A stretch of DNA of 64,000 nucleotides from JAFGLZ01 sp964390905 (GTDB lineage Bacteria; Planctomycetota; Phycisphaerae; UBA1845; JAFGLZ01). The notes below the pieces were generated by a model. It was not told where the DNA came from, did not search any database, and was given only the letters and a program-made list of their open reading frames with translations. Every line of letters starts with the position of its first letter. Position 1 is the stretch's first letter. The stretch is taken from NCBI GenBank assembly GCA_964390905.1, contig CAYMLO010000019.1, positions 17,952 through 81,951 on the forward strand. Reading direction: 5' to 3'. The position numbers and the translations under genes are program-made. Below, piece after piece: positions 26,284-34,205 of the stretch.

Positions 26284-26541
26284 CAGTAAGCCGATGCACC
26301 CGCGACGGCCAAGCCCTCGACGAAATACGCCGCATCCTCATGCCTGAACACCGGCCTTAGCCGCCCGACAACCGTTTTGGCACATTCAGGCCCACGCGCG
26401 GCTGATCTCGCGCCATCGAGACGTCGGCCAAGAGTAGTCCCCGTATAGAAACATCCGATTCGCCGTCATACGAAAATGGCTTCCGCCGTCTTTGGAATGC
26501 ACCAAAGCCCGCCGCTGTCGGAAGACACAAGGAGCCCTGCC

Positions 26542-27015
26542 ATGCCCCGAAAGAAGAGACGATTGCTGAAGATCAAGCCCTTCCCGGACCGACGCCAAGG
26601 AGTTACCTATCGACTTGACGTTGTCGAGGTCCGCGACGACCAGGAGCACGATGAACTCTACGTCACGGTCAGGCATCTCGACCTCGAACAGCTGGGGAGG
26701 ACCGAATTCCTTTCCTTCCCCCTTCCCCTGCATACCGAAGGCCCCGCAGCGGACTTCCTGAGCGCATGCGGCTTCGACCCTAGAGCCGGGGAGACCATCG
26801 ACCTCGATGCTGTGGTCGGCGCCGTCGTCGGCGCCAGGTTCGAGCCCAGTGAGAAAGGCGCATCGAGGATCGCCGCGTTCATCGCAATCGACGGGGAGAA
26901 CAACAATGAATCAGGGACCGCCAGCCAACCACTCAGCAATCAGGACGCCAAGGCACCTAGCGATTCGCTGCAAGGTCTCGAGCCAGGGACCCGGGTTCAA
27001 CGGGGATCTCACTGA
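26542..27015 (+). CDS. Hypothetical protein
   Basis: A 157-residue protein starting MPRKKRRLLKIKPFPDRR. The segment LSFPLPLHTEGPAADFLSACGFDPRAGE followed by VVGAVVGARF recalls phage-type proteins with a beta core that accompany replication genes (DUF669-like), but this is only an impression. AAGGAG lies seven bases before ATG 26542. Confidence 0.6.
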   Translation: MPRKKRRLLKIKPFPDRRQGVTYRLDVVEVRDDQEHDELYVTVRHLDLEQLGRTEFLSFPLPLHTEGPAADFLSACGFDPRAGETIDLDAVVGAVVGARFEPSEKGASRIAAFIAIDGENNNESGTASQPLSNQDAKAPSDSLQGLEPGTRVQRGSH

Positions 27016-27016
27016 C

Positions 27017-27284
27017 ATGTCCAGAATGCTGGGTCCCAGAGAGTGGAGGGGCGTCATGGTGGCGGTGATGGTGATCTTCGCCACCATGGGCATGCTGCTC
27101 TGGAGCTACGTACCGACTGCCCATGCCCTTGATTCTTCCAGGAAAGACCCACCCGCTGCACATCTCCTGGCGTACGCACAAGGCGTCGCAGACTCTTACC
27201 ACGTAGCTCGAGAATCGAATAGCGCAAATCAACAACCAATGACCGATTGGCGGTCTAACCAACAACCTACAAGGAGGAACCGAA
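27017..27284 (+). other. Possible signal-anchor peptide; frame open into the ATPase
   Basis: From ATG 27017, two bases after the previous stop, the frame encodes MSRMLGPREWRGVM, a hydrophobic segment and PTAHALDSS, a credible signal or anchor. The frame has no stop until 30034 and runs into the ATPase. Two well-supported genes lie across it in another frame, so a fusion of 1005 residues is unlikely. It is either a short gene that lost its stop or chance. Confidence 0.3.
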
Positions 27285-27512
27285 ATGAACCAGAACCAGT
27301 CTCCATTCAACAGCTCGATGCCGACACTCCAACCGCCTCGGATCAAGCCTCCGACTCAGGGGCAGATTCGCCGGTTGGGCCCCCGAATTCGAACGCTGGC
27401 GCTGGCCATCATCCGATGCGGCATCGCGATGCTCGTAGTCGGCCTTGGAATCATAGCCCTGCGTCTGGTCGTGTTCGCAGCCGTTACGATCTCCAAGGCC
27501 CTTGGCGTATGA
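27285..27512 (+). CDS. Small membrane protein
   Basis: A 75-residue protein. The N-terminal 30 residues are Pro/Gln/Asn-rich; residues 38-70 form one long or two short hydrophobic segments (LALAIIRCGIAMLVVGLGII). AAGGAGGAACCGAA precedes ATG 27285. One of several small membrane proteins around the HerA-like ATPase. Confidence 0.7.
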   Translation: MNQNQSPFNSSMPTLQPPRIKPPTQGQIRRLGPRIRTLALAIIRCGIAMLVVGLGIIALRLVVFAAVTISKALGV

Positions 27513-27521
27513 GGTGCTCTA

Positions 27522-27929
27522 ATGGCCACACAATTCACCCCGCCGCCACACCGCAAGATCTATCAGTACGTCGTCTGGGATCAGCATGGCAATCCCGTGC
27601 TCGCCATGGATTCCGGTGGCCAATTCCTGGAAGTCGGGCGCGACGGCATCCGAGAAGCACACATTGCGGGTGCCTTGATTCTGCCCAACGGCACGGCCTG
27701 GCATCCTGCCATGGCGCGCGGCCCGACGCCTATCCATCTGGCCGTATGCAGCCACTGCGGCGAGATCACCACCCAGAATCACGGCGCGTGGTGTGCCTCG
27801 TGCAATGTCTTCGTATGCGCCAGTCACAGACGTTGGGGCGATGGGGCCTGGCGGTGCGTCGACTGCGCCACCCGTCGGACGCTCACGGATATCCTGCTCT
27901 GGCCGTTCTTCAGGCGGGAGGGCGGATAA
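27522..27929 (+). CDS. Cross-brace zinc-binding protein
   Basis: A 135-residue protein. The C-terminal half carries eight possible metal ligands: Cys76, Cys79, Cys91, Cys94, Cys99, His102, Cys112 and Cys115. Their spacing (C-x2-C-x11-C-x2-C-x4-C-x2-H-x9-C-x2-C) fits a two-zinc cross-brace finger of the FYVE/RING/treble-clef kind. The N-terminal half is beta-rich. Because a Ubl-E2-E1 cassette lies 3 kb downstream, an E3-like adaptor is worth testing; no direct evidence. It starts ten bases after the previous gene and ends two bases before the ATPase. Confidence 0.7.
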   Translation: MATQFTPPPHRKIYQYVVWDQHGNPVLAMDSGGQFLEVGRDGIREAHIAGALILPNGTAWHPAMARGPTPIHLAVCSHCGEITTQNHGAWCASCNVFVCASHRRWGDGAWRCVDCATRRTLTDILLWPFFRREGG

Positions 27930-27931
27930 CC

Positions 27932-30034
27932 ATGAGCCAATTCAGAAGCCAGCTTCTCCAGCTGATCCACCAAAACGGCCTTCACCGTCCCCCTCACATC
28001 GACAGGTACCCTTTGGTCGGCCAGGTCCTCGGCGCAGATCAATACGGCCTCCTCTCTGAGCAACTTGCCAGAATGTACCTTCCGCTAGTTGCTGAGATCG
28101 CTGACCGGATCTTCCGCTCGCCCAACGTCACCTTCCTGCCCGATGAGCAATCTCTCTACGCCGATGGCCCGCCGGAGATCGAGCTGGGCACGACCGAGAA
28201 CAACCTCCGGGTCGGAATCAGGCGTCCTACACGAGAAGTCGCTCACCTCTTGGCGTGCGGGGCTACGGGGACGGGCAAGACGGTCTTCCTTCGAAACGCA
28301 ATCCTCAAGCTGAGCCAACTCATCGAAAGTAAGAACAGACGATGCTCAATCATCGTTATCGACCCGAAGCTCGACTTCAGCGATATCCCAAGCATCGCTC
28401 CGGGCGACTGGCTTCACTTCGATGCCGCTACGACGTTGCGTGTGGGGCTGCAGAACCCTCCCCACGTCTCGCGTGATGCCTGGATCGCGGCGATCTCTAC
28501 GTCGTTGGCCGCAAGATGTGGGATGGTTTCAGCCAGGATCCCGCTGGCCTCCATCCTGCGGTGGCTGTGTCAGGTCATCCAAGACGACCTCGGCTTGAAG
28601 GATCACTGGCCCACCCCGGTCCTGGTTCTTGATGTTCTGCGCGCGGCACCTCAGACGCTCTTCGGGTCCAAGGCAGAGTACCTGAAGACGCTAGAGCAGG
28701 CCCTTGTCGACATCGTCGAGAACACAGGCCAGCTACTCAGCTGTAGTCGGGGCCTTTGCTTGGTCAGGGATGTCATCTGGCAAGGTAAGCACGTGGTGAT
28801 AGGCCTTGAGGGTCTCACGTTGCCTGCGGGCAGGGCCTTCCTTGTGGATCTACTCGTCAGCCAGGTGTTCCTCAGCAGGCTTTTCGAACACCGGAAGATC
28901 GACGCGACTGAGGTGGTCATGGCGATAGACGAATCCGACGAGTTTATATCTCGTATGCAGGAACAGGCCTTTGGCACCCAGCTCCCCATGCTACAGCGGG
29001 CGGTCAAGCAAGGCAGGGAGCCGGGGATCGCATTCTGGCTGACCGCGTCGGTGCTATCAGGCGTCAGCCCGATGATCCTCGCGAACACCACGGACAAGGT
29101 CATGTTCAATCAGGCAGACGCCCAGTCAGTGCTCGATGCGAGTAGAACACTGCTGCTGCCCGCCGGCGGGTACAAGCAGGTCGCGACCCTTCACCGTGGT
29201 CAGGCGATCATGAAACAGTCACTCTCGCCTTGGCCGCACCCCACTCTGGTTGATGTTGACTATGTCGAACCTTACCGCGGATCCCGACCAACTCCTGACA
29301 CGCACCCATATATCGAAGCCAAACGCCTGTCCGAGTGGCCGGAACTCGCCGAGCGGCTGCAGAAGAAGATCGACAGCCACGTGCCCGCACAATTCCACAG
29401 GAGCCGCGCTGCCAGGAAGGAATTGCCTTCCGCAGCCAGGGAATTCCTGGACATGTCCTCGTTGCTTCCTTTCTGGCCCGTCGCACGGGTATGGGACCGG
29501 ATCGGCAAGCCCTCCGCTTCCACGCAGAAAGCCGTCCGAAAGCGGCTCACCGCCGACAAGCTCGCCCGCTTCAAGGATGTCCGCACATCTAAGCAGAACA
29601 CCGGCTTGATCGAAATCCTGGACCCGGGCTGGAAGCTGTTGAACAAGCGTCCCTCTTGGAAGCTCAGTCGGGGAGGCATCGAACACAGCAGCTTCTCTGC
29701 ATGGATCCGCATGGTTGGTGAGAAGCGCGGCTATCGCGCGGAAACCGAATTGATCGTGCCCAAAACGAACCACGCCGTCGATGTCGCGTGGGAGATCGAC
29801 AGCGGTCTACACGTCTTTGAGGTGGTCGTAACAGGCCTCGACAACATCGCATCGCACCTTCATGCATGCTTCGTCGAATCCGATGCCGTTACGACGCTCA
29901 CCATCGTCACCGCGCAACGCAGGATGCATGACGCGATTCGTCCAGTGATCGAGGCGCAGTTCGCAATGTCGCCGGTTCTGAATCGCATCCGTTTCGAAGT
30001 GATCGCTACGTACATGAAGGAGCTGTGGCCATGA
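27932..30034 (+). CDS. HerA/FtsK-like ATPase with winged helix and nuclease-like C-terminus
   Basis: A 700-residue protein. Walker A is GATGTGKT (110-117), Walker B VVMAIDES (328-335). The region near 510-580 (WPVARVWDRIGKPSASTQKAVRKRL) fits a winged helix. The C-terminus has VDVAWE with Asp617 and VFEVVV with Glu630, the positions of a PD-(D/E)XK core, but the usual Lys is missing, so activity is uncertain. Domain order and length match the 5.1-7.2 kb protein. It begins at ATG 27932; the apparent 1075-residue frame is not a single gene. It overlaps the next gene by four bases. Likely a DNA translocase of the element. Confidence 0.85.
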   Translation: MSQFRSQLLQLIHQNGLHRPPHIDRYPLVGQVLGADQYGLLSEQLARMYLPLVAEIADRIFRSPNVTFLPDEQSLYADGPPEIELGTTENNLRVGIRRPTREVAHLLACGATGTGKTVFLRNAILKLSQLIESKNRRCSIIVIDPKLDFSDIPSIAPGDWLHFDAATTLRVGLQNPPHVSRDAWIAAISTSLAARCGMVSARIPLASILRWLCQVIQDDLGLKDHWPTPVLVLDVLRAAPQTLFGSKAEYLKTLEQALVDIVENTGQLLSCSRGLCLVRDVIWQGKHVVIGLEGLTLPAGRAFLVDLLVSQVFLSRLFEHRKIDATEVVMAIDESDEFISRMQEQAFGTQLPMLQRAVKQGREPGIAFWLTASVLSGVSPMILANTTDKVMFNQADAQSVLDASRTLLLPAGGYKQVATLHRGQAIMKQSLSPWPHPTLVDVDYVEPYRGSRPTPDTHPYIEAKRLSEWPELAERLQKKIDSHVPAQFHRSRAARKELPSAAREFLDMSSLLPFWPVARVWDRIGKPSASTQKAVRKRLTADKLARFKDVRTSKQNTGLIEILDPGWKLLNKRPSWKLSRGGIEHSSFSAWIRMVGEKRGYRAETELIVPKTNHAVDVAWEIDSGLHVFEVVVTGLDNIASHLHACFVESDAVTTLTIVTAQRRMHDAIRPVIEAQFAMSPVLNRIRFEVIATYMKELWP

Positions 30035-30237
30035 GACTGTTTTGGATTGTCGTCGTCGTGCTGGTCATTGCGTGTTTCATCAACTTCGTTCGCACCGGCG
30101 AGACGTTCCATATCGCCGAGGTGCTGCCGTTCGGAGGTGGGCACGAGGCCGGCCTCTACGATCTTGCGTCGTTCATCGTGATCGGACTGGGCCTTTGGGG
30201 ATACGGCCGGTTGAGGCGCATGCGCAGCGATCGGTGA
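30031..30237 (+). CDS. Small membrane protein
   Basis: A 68-residue protein with two hydrophobic segments (residues 3-17 and about 42-58) and a basic C-terminus. AAGGAG lies eight bases before ATG 30031, which overlaps the ATPase stop. Probably a membrane partner of the ATPase. Confidence 0.7.
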   Translation: MRLFWIVVVVLVIACFINFVRTGETFHIAEVLPFGGGHEAGLYDLASFIVIGLGLWGYGRLRRMRSDR

Positions 30238-30374
30238 GTGAGGCCCAAGACACCTCCGGGCGATCGTGGCGTCAGCGTGCCGGCCGGTCAAGGGACATCA
30301 AGTCGTAATCGGGGCGTCGGCCGAACCCAGGAGCGCCAGGGTATGGTAGGTGGTGATGAAATCGAGGTGCACGC

Positions 30375-30677
30375 ATGACGCAAATGCCCAATCCCAACCA
30401 GCAGTTTCAACAGCAGACGCCGGTGCGTCCTGATCCTCCGCCCGAGGAGCCGGGGTGGCACTTCCGGTGGTGGATCCTGTGCGTCCTGGCGGCGATCGCG
30501 CTCGTTGCCTTCGTCGTCAACAACATCGAGCCGAGCATCTCGTGGCTCCAGGCCATGGACGCGATCCACGTGCCGTTCCGCAGCCGCGAACGATATAGCC
30601 AGACCGTCGTATTGGGCCTCGTGGTCGTCGGGGCACTACTGGTGATCAAGGTGTTGTGGTCGGAGGAAGAGAAGTGA
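30375..30677 (+). CDS. Small membrane protein
   Basis: A 100-residue protein with a Pro/Gln-rich N-terminus and two membrane segments (about residues 31-50 and 75-94). GAGGTGCACGC precedes ATG 30375. The next gene overlaps its stop. Confidence 0.7.
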   Translation: MTQMPNPNQQFQQQTPVRPDPPPEEPGWHFRWWILCVLAAIALVAFVVNNIEPSISWLQAMDAIHVPFRSRERYSQTVVLGLVVVGALLVIKVLWSEEEK

Positions 30678-30961
30678 CGGATGGCCGTCGCATCCTCTGG
30701 TGGCATAAGAGACCACGAGGCCCGGCGGCCCCGAGGGACGGGGCGTCGTTGTCTCGCTATCTCTTGGGGACAGAACTCTATGTCACGGACCATATGGGCG
30801 CGTGTCCAGCACGACGAGATCGAGAGCGACTTCGAATGGCAGTGACCACACGCGAACAAGGGCGGTCGATGGACCGATCCCGCCGGTCACACCACCAGGA
30901 GCAGGAGAGTAGCTGTCGCCAACGTGGCGCAGCCCAACACCAATCAAGCACAAGGAGATGA
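30674..30961 (+). CDS. Basic hypothetical protein, possibly frameshifted
   Basis: A 95-residue frame from GTG 30674, overlapping the previous stop (GTGA) and preceded by GGAGGAAGAGAA, an excellent ribosome site. The first 45 residues look natural; the last 35 are polar and repetitive. In another frame at 30780-30845 a 21-residue peptide ends DEIESDFEWQ, which looks more like a true protein end. A frameshift near 30780 is possible. Confidence 0.4.
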   Translation: MTDGRRILWWHKRPRGPAAPRDGASLSRYLLGTELYVTDHMGACPARRDRERLRMAVTTREQGRSMDRSRRSHHQEQESSCRQRGAAQHQSSTRR

Positions 30962-30964
30962 ACG

Positions 30965-31192
30965 ATGAGGCACATGATTAGAGGGCAGGAGTATGAAATC
31001 CCAACGAACGCGGACGGGACGATCAGTTCGGATGTCTTGCGTCGGGCCGCGGGCATTGCCGGCGAACGCCCCCTGGTCCTCATGCGCCCGGACGGCAGCA
31101 ATCAGGTCGTCAACCCGGGCACGAATGTTCTGGTGAGCCCCGGTCAGCACTTCGCCGACATGCCCGTGCATCGACGAGGAGAGCGTGGATGA
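30965..31192 (+). CDS. Ubiquitin-like protein
   Basis: A 75-residue protein, the size of a single ubiquitin-like beta-grasp domain. The pattern (beta strand GQEYEIP, helix SDVLRRAAGI, strand PLVLMRPDG, strand VLVSPGQHF) matches prokaryotic Ubl proteins of E1-E2-JAB loci (multiubiquitin/PRTRC-type). The C-terminus is GERG, so the terminal Gly is free without processing. AAGGAGATGAACG precedes ATG 30965 and its stop overlaps the E2 start. Expected role: modifier activated by the E1 domain encoded next. Confidence 0.75.
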   Translation: MRHMIRGQEYEIPTNADGTISSDVLRRAAGIAGERPLVLMRPDGSNQVVNPGTNVLVSPGQHFADMPVHRRGERG

Positions 31193-31578
31193 GGGCCTTC
31201 TCTCAGATCTTGACGAGCCACTTGAGGGCATTGTCCACGGCATATCCGCTGACCATGGCGAACGACTACAGCTGGCTAAGGGTCCACGAGTTCAAGCTGC
31301 CCCCCGGATTCAGCTGGTTCTACAGCGACGTGTTTTTGGAGATCCCTGTCGATTACCCCCTGAGCCCCCCGGGCGTGGGTTCATCCCGAATCTATCTGCC
31401 GGCCAAGCTCCGGTACCAAGGTAGGCGTCTGAAGGACCTCTACGAGAACGTCACGCCCGGGGTGCAAGGGTGGGCTTGGTTCTGCTACCAGTGGGTCAAG
31501 TGGGATCCGTTCGAGGATGACCTCATCAAGTTCTTGGAGATGGTACGCGCCGATCTCACGAACCCGGCAACCCGATGA
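31189..31578 (+). CDS. E2-like ubiquitin-conjugating protein (Prok-E2 type)
   Basis: A 129-residue protein. Residues 52-61 (IPVDYPLSPP) match the Tyr-Pro-x-x-Pro-Pro turn of the E2 fold. The only cysteine, Cys99, is followed by Trp105 and Pro107, nearly the spacing after the catalytic Cys in eukaryotic E2 proteins, and a final helix pair follows. It is probably active as E2, though the HPN motif is missing, as in the prokaryotic E family. The start overlaps the Ubl stop; GAGGAGA lies upstream. The next gene starts 16 bases after its stop. Confidence 0.75.
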   Translation: MRAFSQILTSHLRALSTAYPLTMANDYSWLRVHEFKLPPGFSWFYSDVFLEIPVDYPLSPPGVGSSRIYLPAKLRYQGRRLKDLYENVTPGVQGWAWFCYQWVKWDPFEDDLIKFLEMVRADLTNPATR

Positions 31579-31594
31579 ATGGGAGGAAGAAGAA

Positions 31595-33058
31595 ATGACC
31601 CGAACAGTCCCGATTGAGGGCTCGACGCTTGGACGGTCCGTCGCGATACGCTTTGCCCGAGGCACATTCGACGTCCTGTCCTCGCATCTTCGCCAAGACC
31701 CGCACCGCGAGCAGTTCGCGTTCTGTCTATTCAGTCGGGACAAGACATCGGACGGCACAACGCTGATCGTCCGGGATCTCCTCCTGCCTGAGGAGGGCGA
31801 CTTGGCCGAGCAGAGCGGCGGCGGCGTGTCGCCGTCTAAGACCTTTCAAGCCACGGCCTACCTGCTGGCTGAGCAATCGCGGCTTGGAATCATGGACGTT
31901 CACACCCATCTCTCTCGCGGAGTTCCTCGTTTCAGTGGTACCGACCATACGGAATCCGCGAAGAACGCCCGCTACATCTCAGAGAGATTCGACTATCCCA
32001 TCACCCACGTCATGGTGGTCTTTGATCGGTCTGCCAAGGCCCACGACGCCGTGATCTATGACCGCTCCCTCGGCGCACATCGGGAGATCGACCGTATCGA
32101 GATCTTGGGCCGCAAGATCGACATCCTGCCCACCCGTCGGGACGAAGGATCCCGCGACCAGGACGATCCCCGCTACAGCCGGCAGACCATGATCCCTGGC
32201 TGGGACCAGCAAACGATCTCGCGGCAGCGGATCGCGGTCGTCGGCGCCGGCGGGAACGGTGCTCATGTCCTTCAGGCCCTTGTGTCGATCGGCGCGGGCA
32301 CCGAGGGATGGATCGCCGGGATCGATCCCGACCTCATTGAACACTCCAACCTGCCGCGCATTCCTTACGCCCAACCCGGCGACGTGGGCCAGCCGAAGGT
32401 TACGATTGCGGCCCGGTACGCCGGGCAGAAGAACCCGGAGGTGAGGTTCTACCCCTACCCCTGCTCCGTGACGGAACGTGCTGCGATCAACCAGATCAAA
32501 GCCAGTAGCGTCATCATCGGCGCCGGCGACGGTGACGGCCTTCGCAAGGTGTGCAGCGAACTCAGCGTCCGCTATCTGATTCCATACATCGACCTTGGCT
32601 GCGACATTCAGGTTGACGGGACTAGCGTAGAGGCAGGCGGCCAAGTCCGCGTCTCCGTACCAGGCTCCAACGCCTGCCTTGTCTGTTCCGGCGGCTACGA
32701 TCCCGCGGTCGCCGCGATCGAACTCATGGACGACAAGGCAGCCGCGGTCCATGCCGCCCGGGGATATGTGAGGGGAGGTCGCCAGGAGGCTACCCCCTCG
32801 GTGGCGAACCTCAACGCGACGATCGCCCAGCTCGGTATTACGGCCTTTCTGGCCCTGGTCCATGGCGAGCGTTTCGGCAGCTGGGACTACGCCTACTACA
32901 ACCAACTGACCGCCGAGACACTGACGGCCGTGACAGCACGACGCGACGATTGCCCTTTGTGCGGACCGGCGGGCGTCATGGCTTTGGGGGACGATCAGCC
33001 ATGTCGGCAGGACGCCGCGCCCACTGCTCGTCAGGAGGCCCTACGTGATGGCGTCTGA
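31595..33058 (+). CDS. JAB deubiquitinase-like domain fused to E1/ThiF domain
   Basis: A 487-residue protein. The JAB/JAMM domain has Glu39, His103, His105, Ser114 and Asp117 as zinc site (VHTHLSRGVPRFSGTD), one residue longer than standard between the second His and Ser. The E1 domain begins near 205: GAGGNG (217-222) binds ATP, then DPDLIEHSNLPR. Two CxxC pairs (361-364 and 453-456) form the E1 zinc site. One protein could thus activate the Ubl and remove it. GGGAGG precedes ATG 31595. This fusion occurs in known prokaryotic Ub-like loci. Confidence 0.85.
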   Translation: MTRTVPIEGSTLGRSVAIRFARGTFDVLSSHLRQDPHREQFAFCLFSRDKTSDGTTLIVRDLLLPEEGDLAEQSGGGVSPSKTFQATAYLLAEQSRLGIMDVHTHLSRGVPRFSGTDHTESAKNARYISERFDYPITHVMVVFDRSAKAHDAVIYDRSLGAHREIDRIEILGRKIDILPTRRDEGSRDQDDPRYSRQTMIPGWDQQTISRQRIAVVGAGGNGAHVLQALVSIGAGTEGWIAGIDPDLIEHSNLPRIPYAQPGDVGQPKVTIAARYAGQKNPEVRFYPYPCSVTERAAINQIKASSVIIGAGDGDGLRKVCSELSVRYLIPYIDLGCDIQVDGTSVEAGGQVRVSVPGSNACLVCSGGYDPAVAAIELMDDKAAAVHAARGYVRGGRQEATPSVANLNATIAQLGITAFLALVHGERFGSWDYAYYNQLTAETLTAVTARRDDCPLCGPAGVMALGDDQPCRQDAAPTARQEALRDGV

Positions 33059-33803
33059 GTTCCTGTCACTTCACGACTTCACGATTCAGCGCCATGCCGA
33101 AGTGGGTGCATGCGGTAGTGCAGGCAGCTTCCGCGCCTTACGCCGTTGCGATGGTCTGCCTGTCCTGCTGCACCGGTTTCGCCCCGCCGGGACCCTCATC
33201 GACCAGGCACCGAATCTGAGCACTACGGATCCGCCAGATTTCACCCGGCCGTTTCTGTCGCGGTTCACGGGGGTCATTGTGGCAGCAGGCAGCGCGTACC
33301 TGGTCGAGCCCCTGCCGGTCTCTGCCGCCCTGGAAGATGCCTGGCGATCTGTGCTCCTGGAATCGCCAAGCCAGTGCGTTGGGTTTCTGAGAGCGATGCT
33401 AGCGCAGGTTACAACCGCGCTCACGCCACTGGTCAACCTCGGTGTACGCCATGGAGCGGTGTGCCTGGGCAACCTGGTGCTCACCACACAAGCCACCTAT
33501 GGGGTATTGGCTGGCCATGTTGATTCAGCAAATGGCCCAATCGTCGTCCGTCCTGCCGATGGCGCGGTCGCTGCACAGGATGATCTCATGGCCCTAAGCG
33601 ACCTGCCGAGCAGGCTGATCGAGATCGAGACCAGCATGGCCAGGGCACGGGGCCAAAGTCTGCTCTCAGACCGGGAGCGGCACCACGTAGAAGAGCTCGG
33701 CCTGGCACTGAGAGCGATCAGGGCTTGCCTTCGCTGCCGGGACAACGACCACGTGGACTTGGCGCGAGGACGTTCGATGTGCGGTCTCGCTGATGGTCCG
33801 TAA
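33048..33803 (+). CDS. Kinase-like protein lacking catalytic residues
   Basis: A 251-residue protein. The order of elements recalls the protein kinase fold: a Gly-rich stretch (GACGSAGSFRAL), VLLHRF where the Lys of the ATP site would be His, a hinge-like AYLVEPLP, a catalytic-loop-like RHGAVCLGNLVL with Asn but no Asp, and AGHVDSA in place of DFG. If homologous, it is a pseudokinase. It overlaps the JAB-E1 gene by 11 bases, so it belongs to the cassette. The alternative start GTG 33045 is equally good. Confidence 0.6.
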   Translation: MASEFLSLHDFTIQRHAEVGACGSAGSFRALRRCDGLPVLLHRFRPAGTLIDQAPNLSTTDPPDFTRPFLSRFTGVIVAAGSAYLVEPLPVSAALEDAWRSVLLESPSQCVGFLRAMLAQVTTALTPLVNLGVRHGAVCLGNLVLTTQATYGVLAGHVDSANGPIVVRPADGAVAAQDDLMALSDLPSRLIEIETSMARARGQSLLSDRERHHVEELGLALRAIRACLRCRDNDHVDLARGRSMCGLADGP

Positions 33804-33832
33804 GACGACTGTTGGCACGTAGGAGCACGACA

Positions 33833-34132
33833 ATGATCATCTTCACGAACAACGTCGCGGTCGGACCGGCGGTGATTCTTGCATCTATGACCGACCTGTA
33901 CCTGGCGGCGATACTGATTCGGTGCATCCTGGTCTTTCGGGAGACGGGCCCGGCTGTCCGGGCCCGCCAGGCTCTCCAACCCGTTACCGATCTGATCCCG
34001 AACGCCATTCGCCGACGTCTGAATGCCGGTCGCGAACGGCCGGTGCCAGGCTGGCTGCCCTGGGCAATTACGATCGCCAGCGTGGTCGTCGTTCAGGATC
34101 TGCTGCTCTGGGTGGCTGTAGCGAACTCATGA
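33833..34132 (+). CDS. Small membrane protein (YggT-like, tentative)
   Basis: A 99-residue protein with two hydrophobic segments (about 10-30 and 78-95) joined by a basic loop containing DLIPNAIRRRL. This resembles YggT family proteins. AGGAG lies eight bases before ATG 33833; the longer start is rejected. Confidence 0.6.
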   Translation: MIIFTNNVAVGPAVILASMTDLYLAAILIRCILVFRETGPAVRARQALQPVTDLIPNAIRRRLNAGRERPVPGWLPWAITIASVVVVQDLLLWVAVANS

Positions 34133-34138
34133 CCCCCG

Positions 34139-34163
34139 CCGGCAGCTTGCGTGAAGCTGCCGG
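34139..34163 (+). promoter_or_regulatory. Perfect hairpin between two genes
   Basis: CCGGCAGCTT and AAGCTGCCGG form a perfect ten-base stem with a five-base loop. It lies seven bases past one stop and 43 before the next start. It could terminate the upstream gene or act as leader hairpin for the 34206 gene, like the hairpins at 9.4-15.4 kb. Confidence 0.5.
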
Positions 34164-34205
34164 GTGACAGGGATGAGACCTTTGTGTGCAGGAAGGAGGA
34201 AAGCG

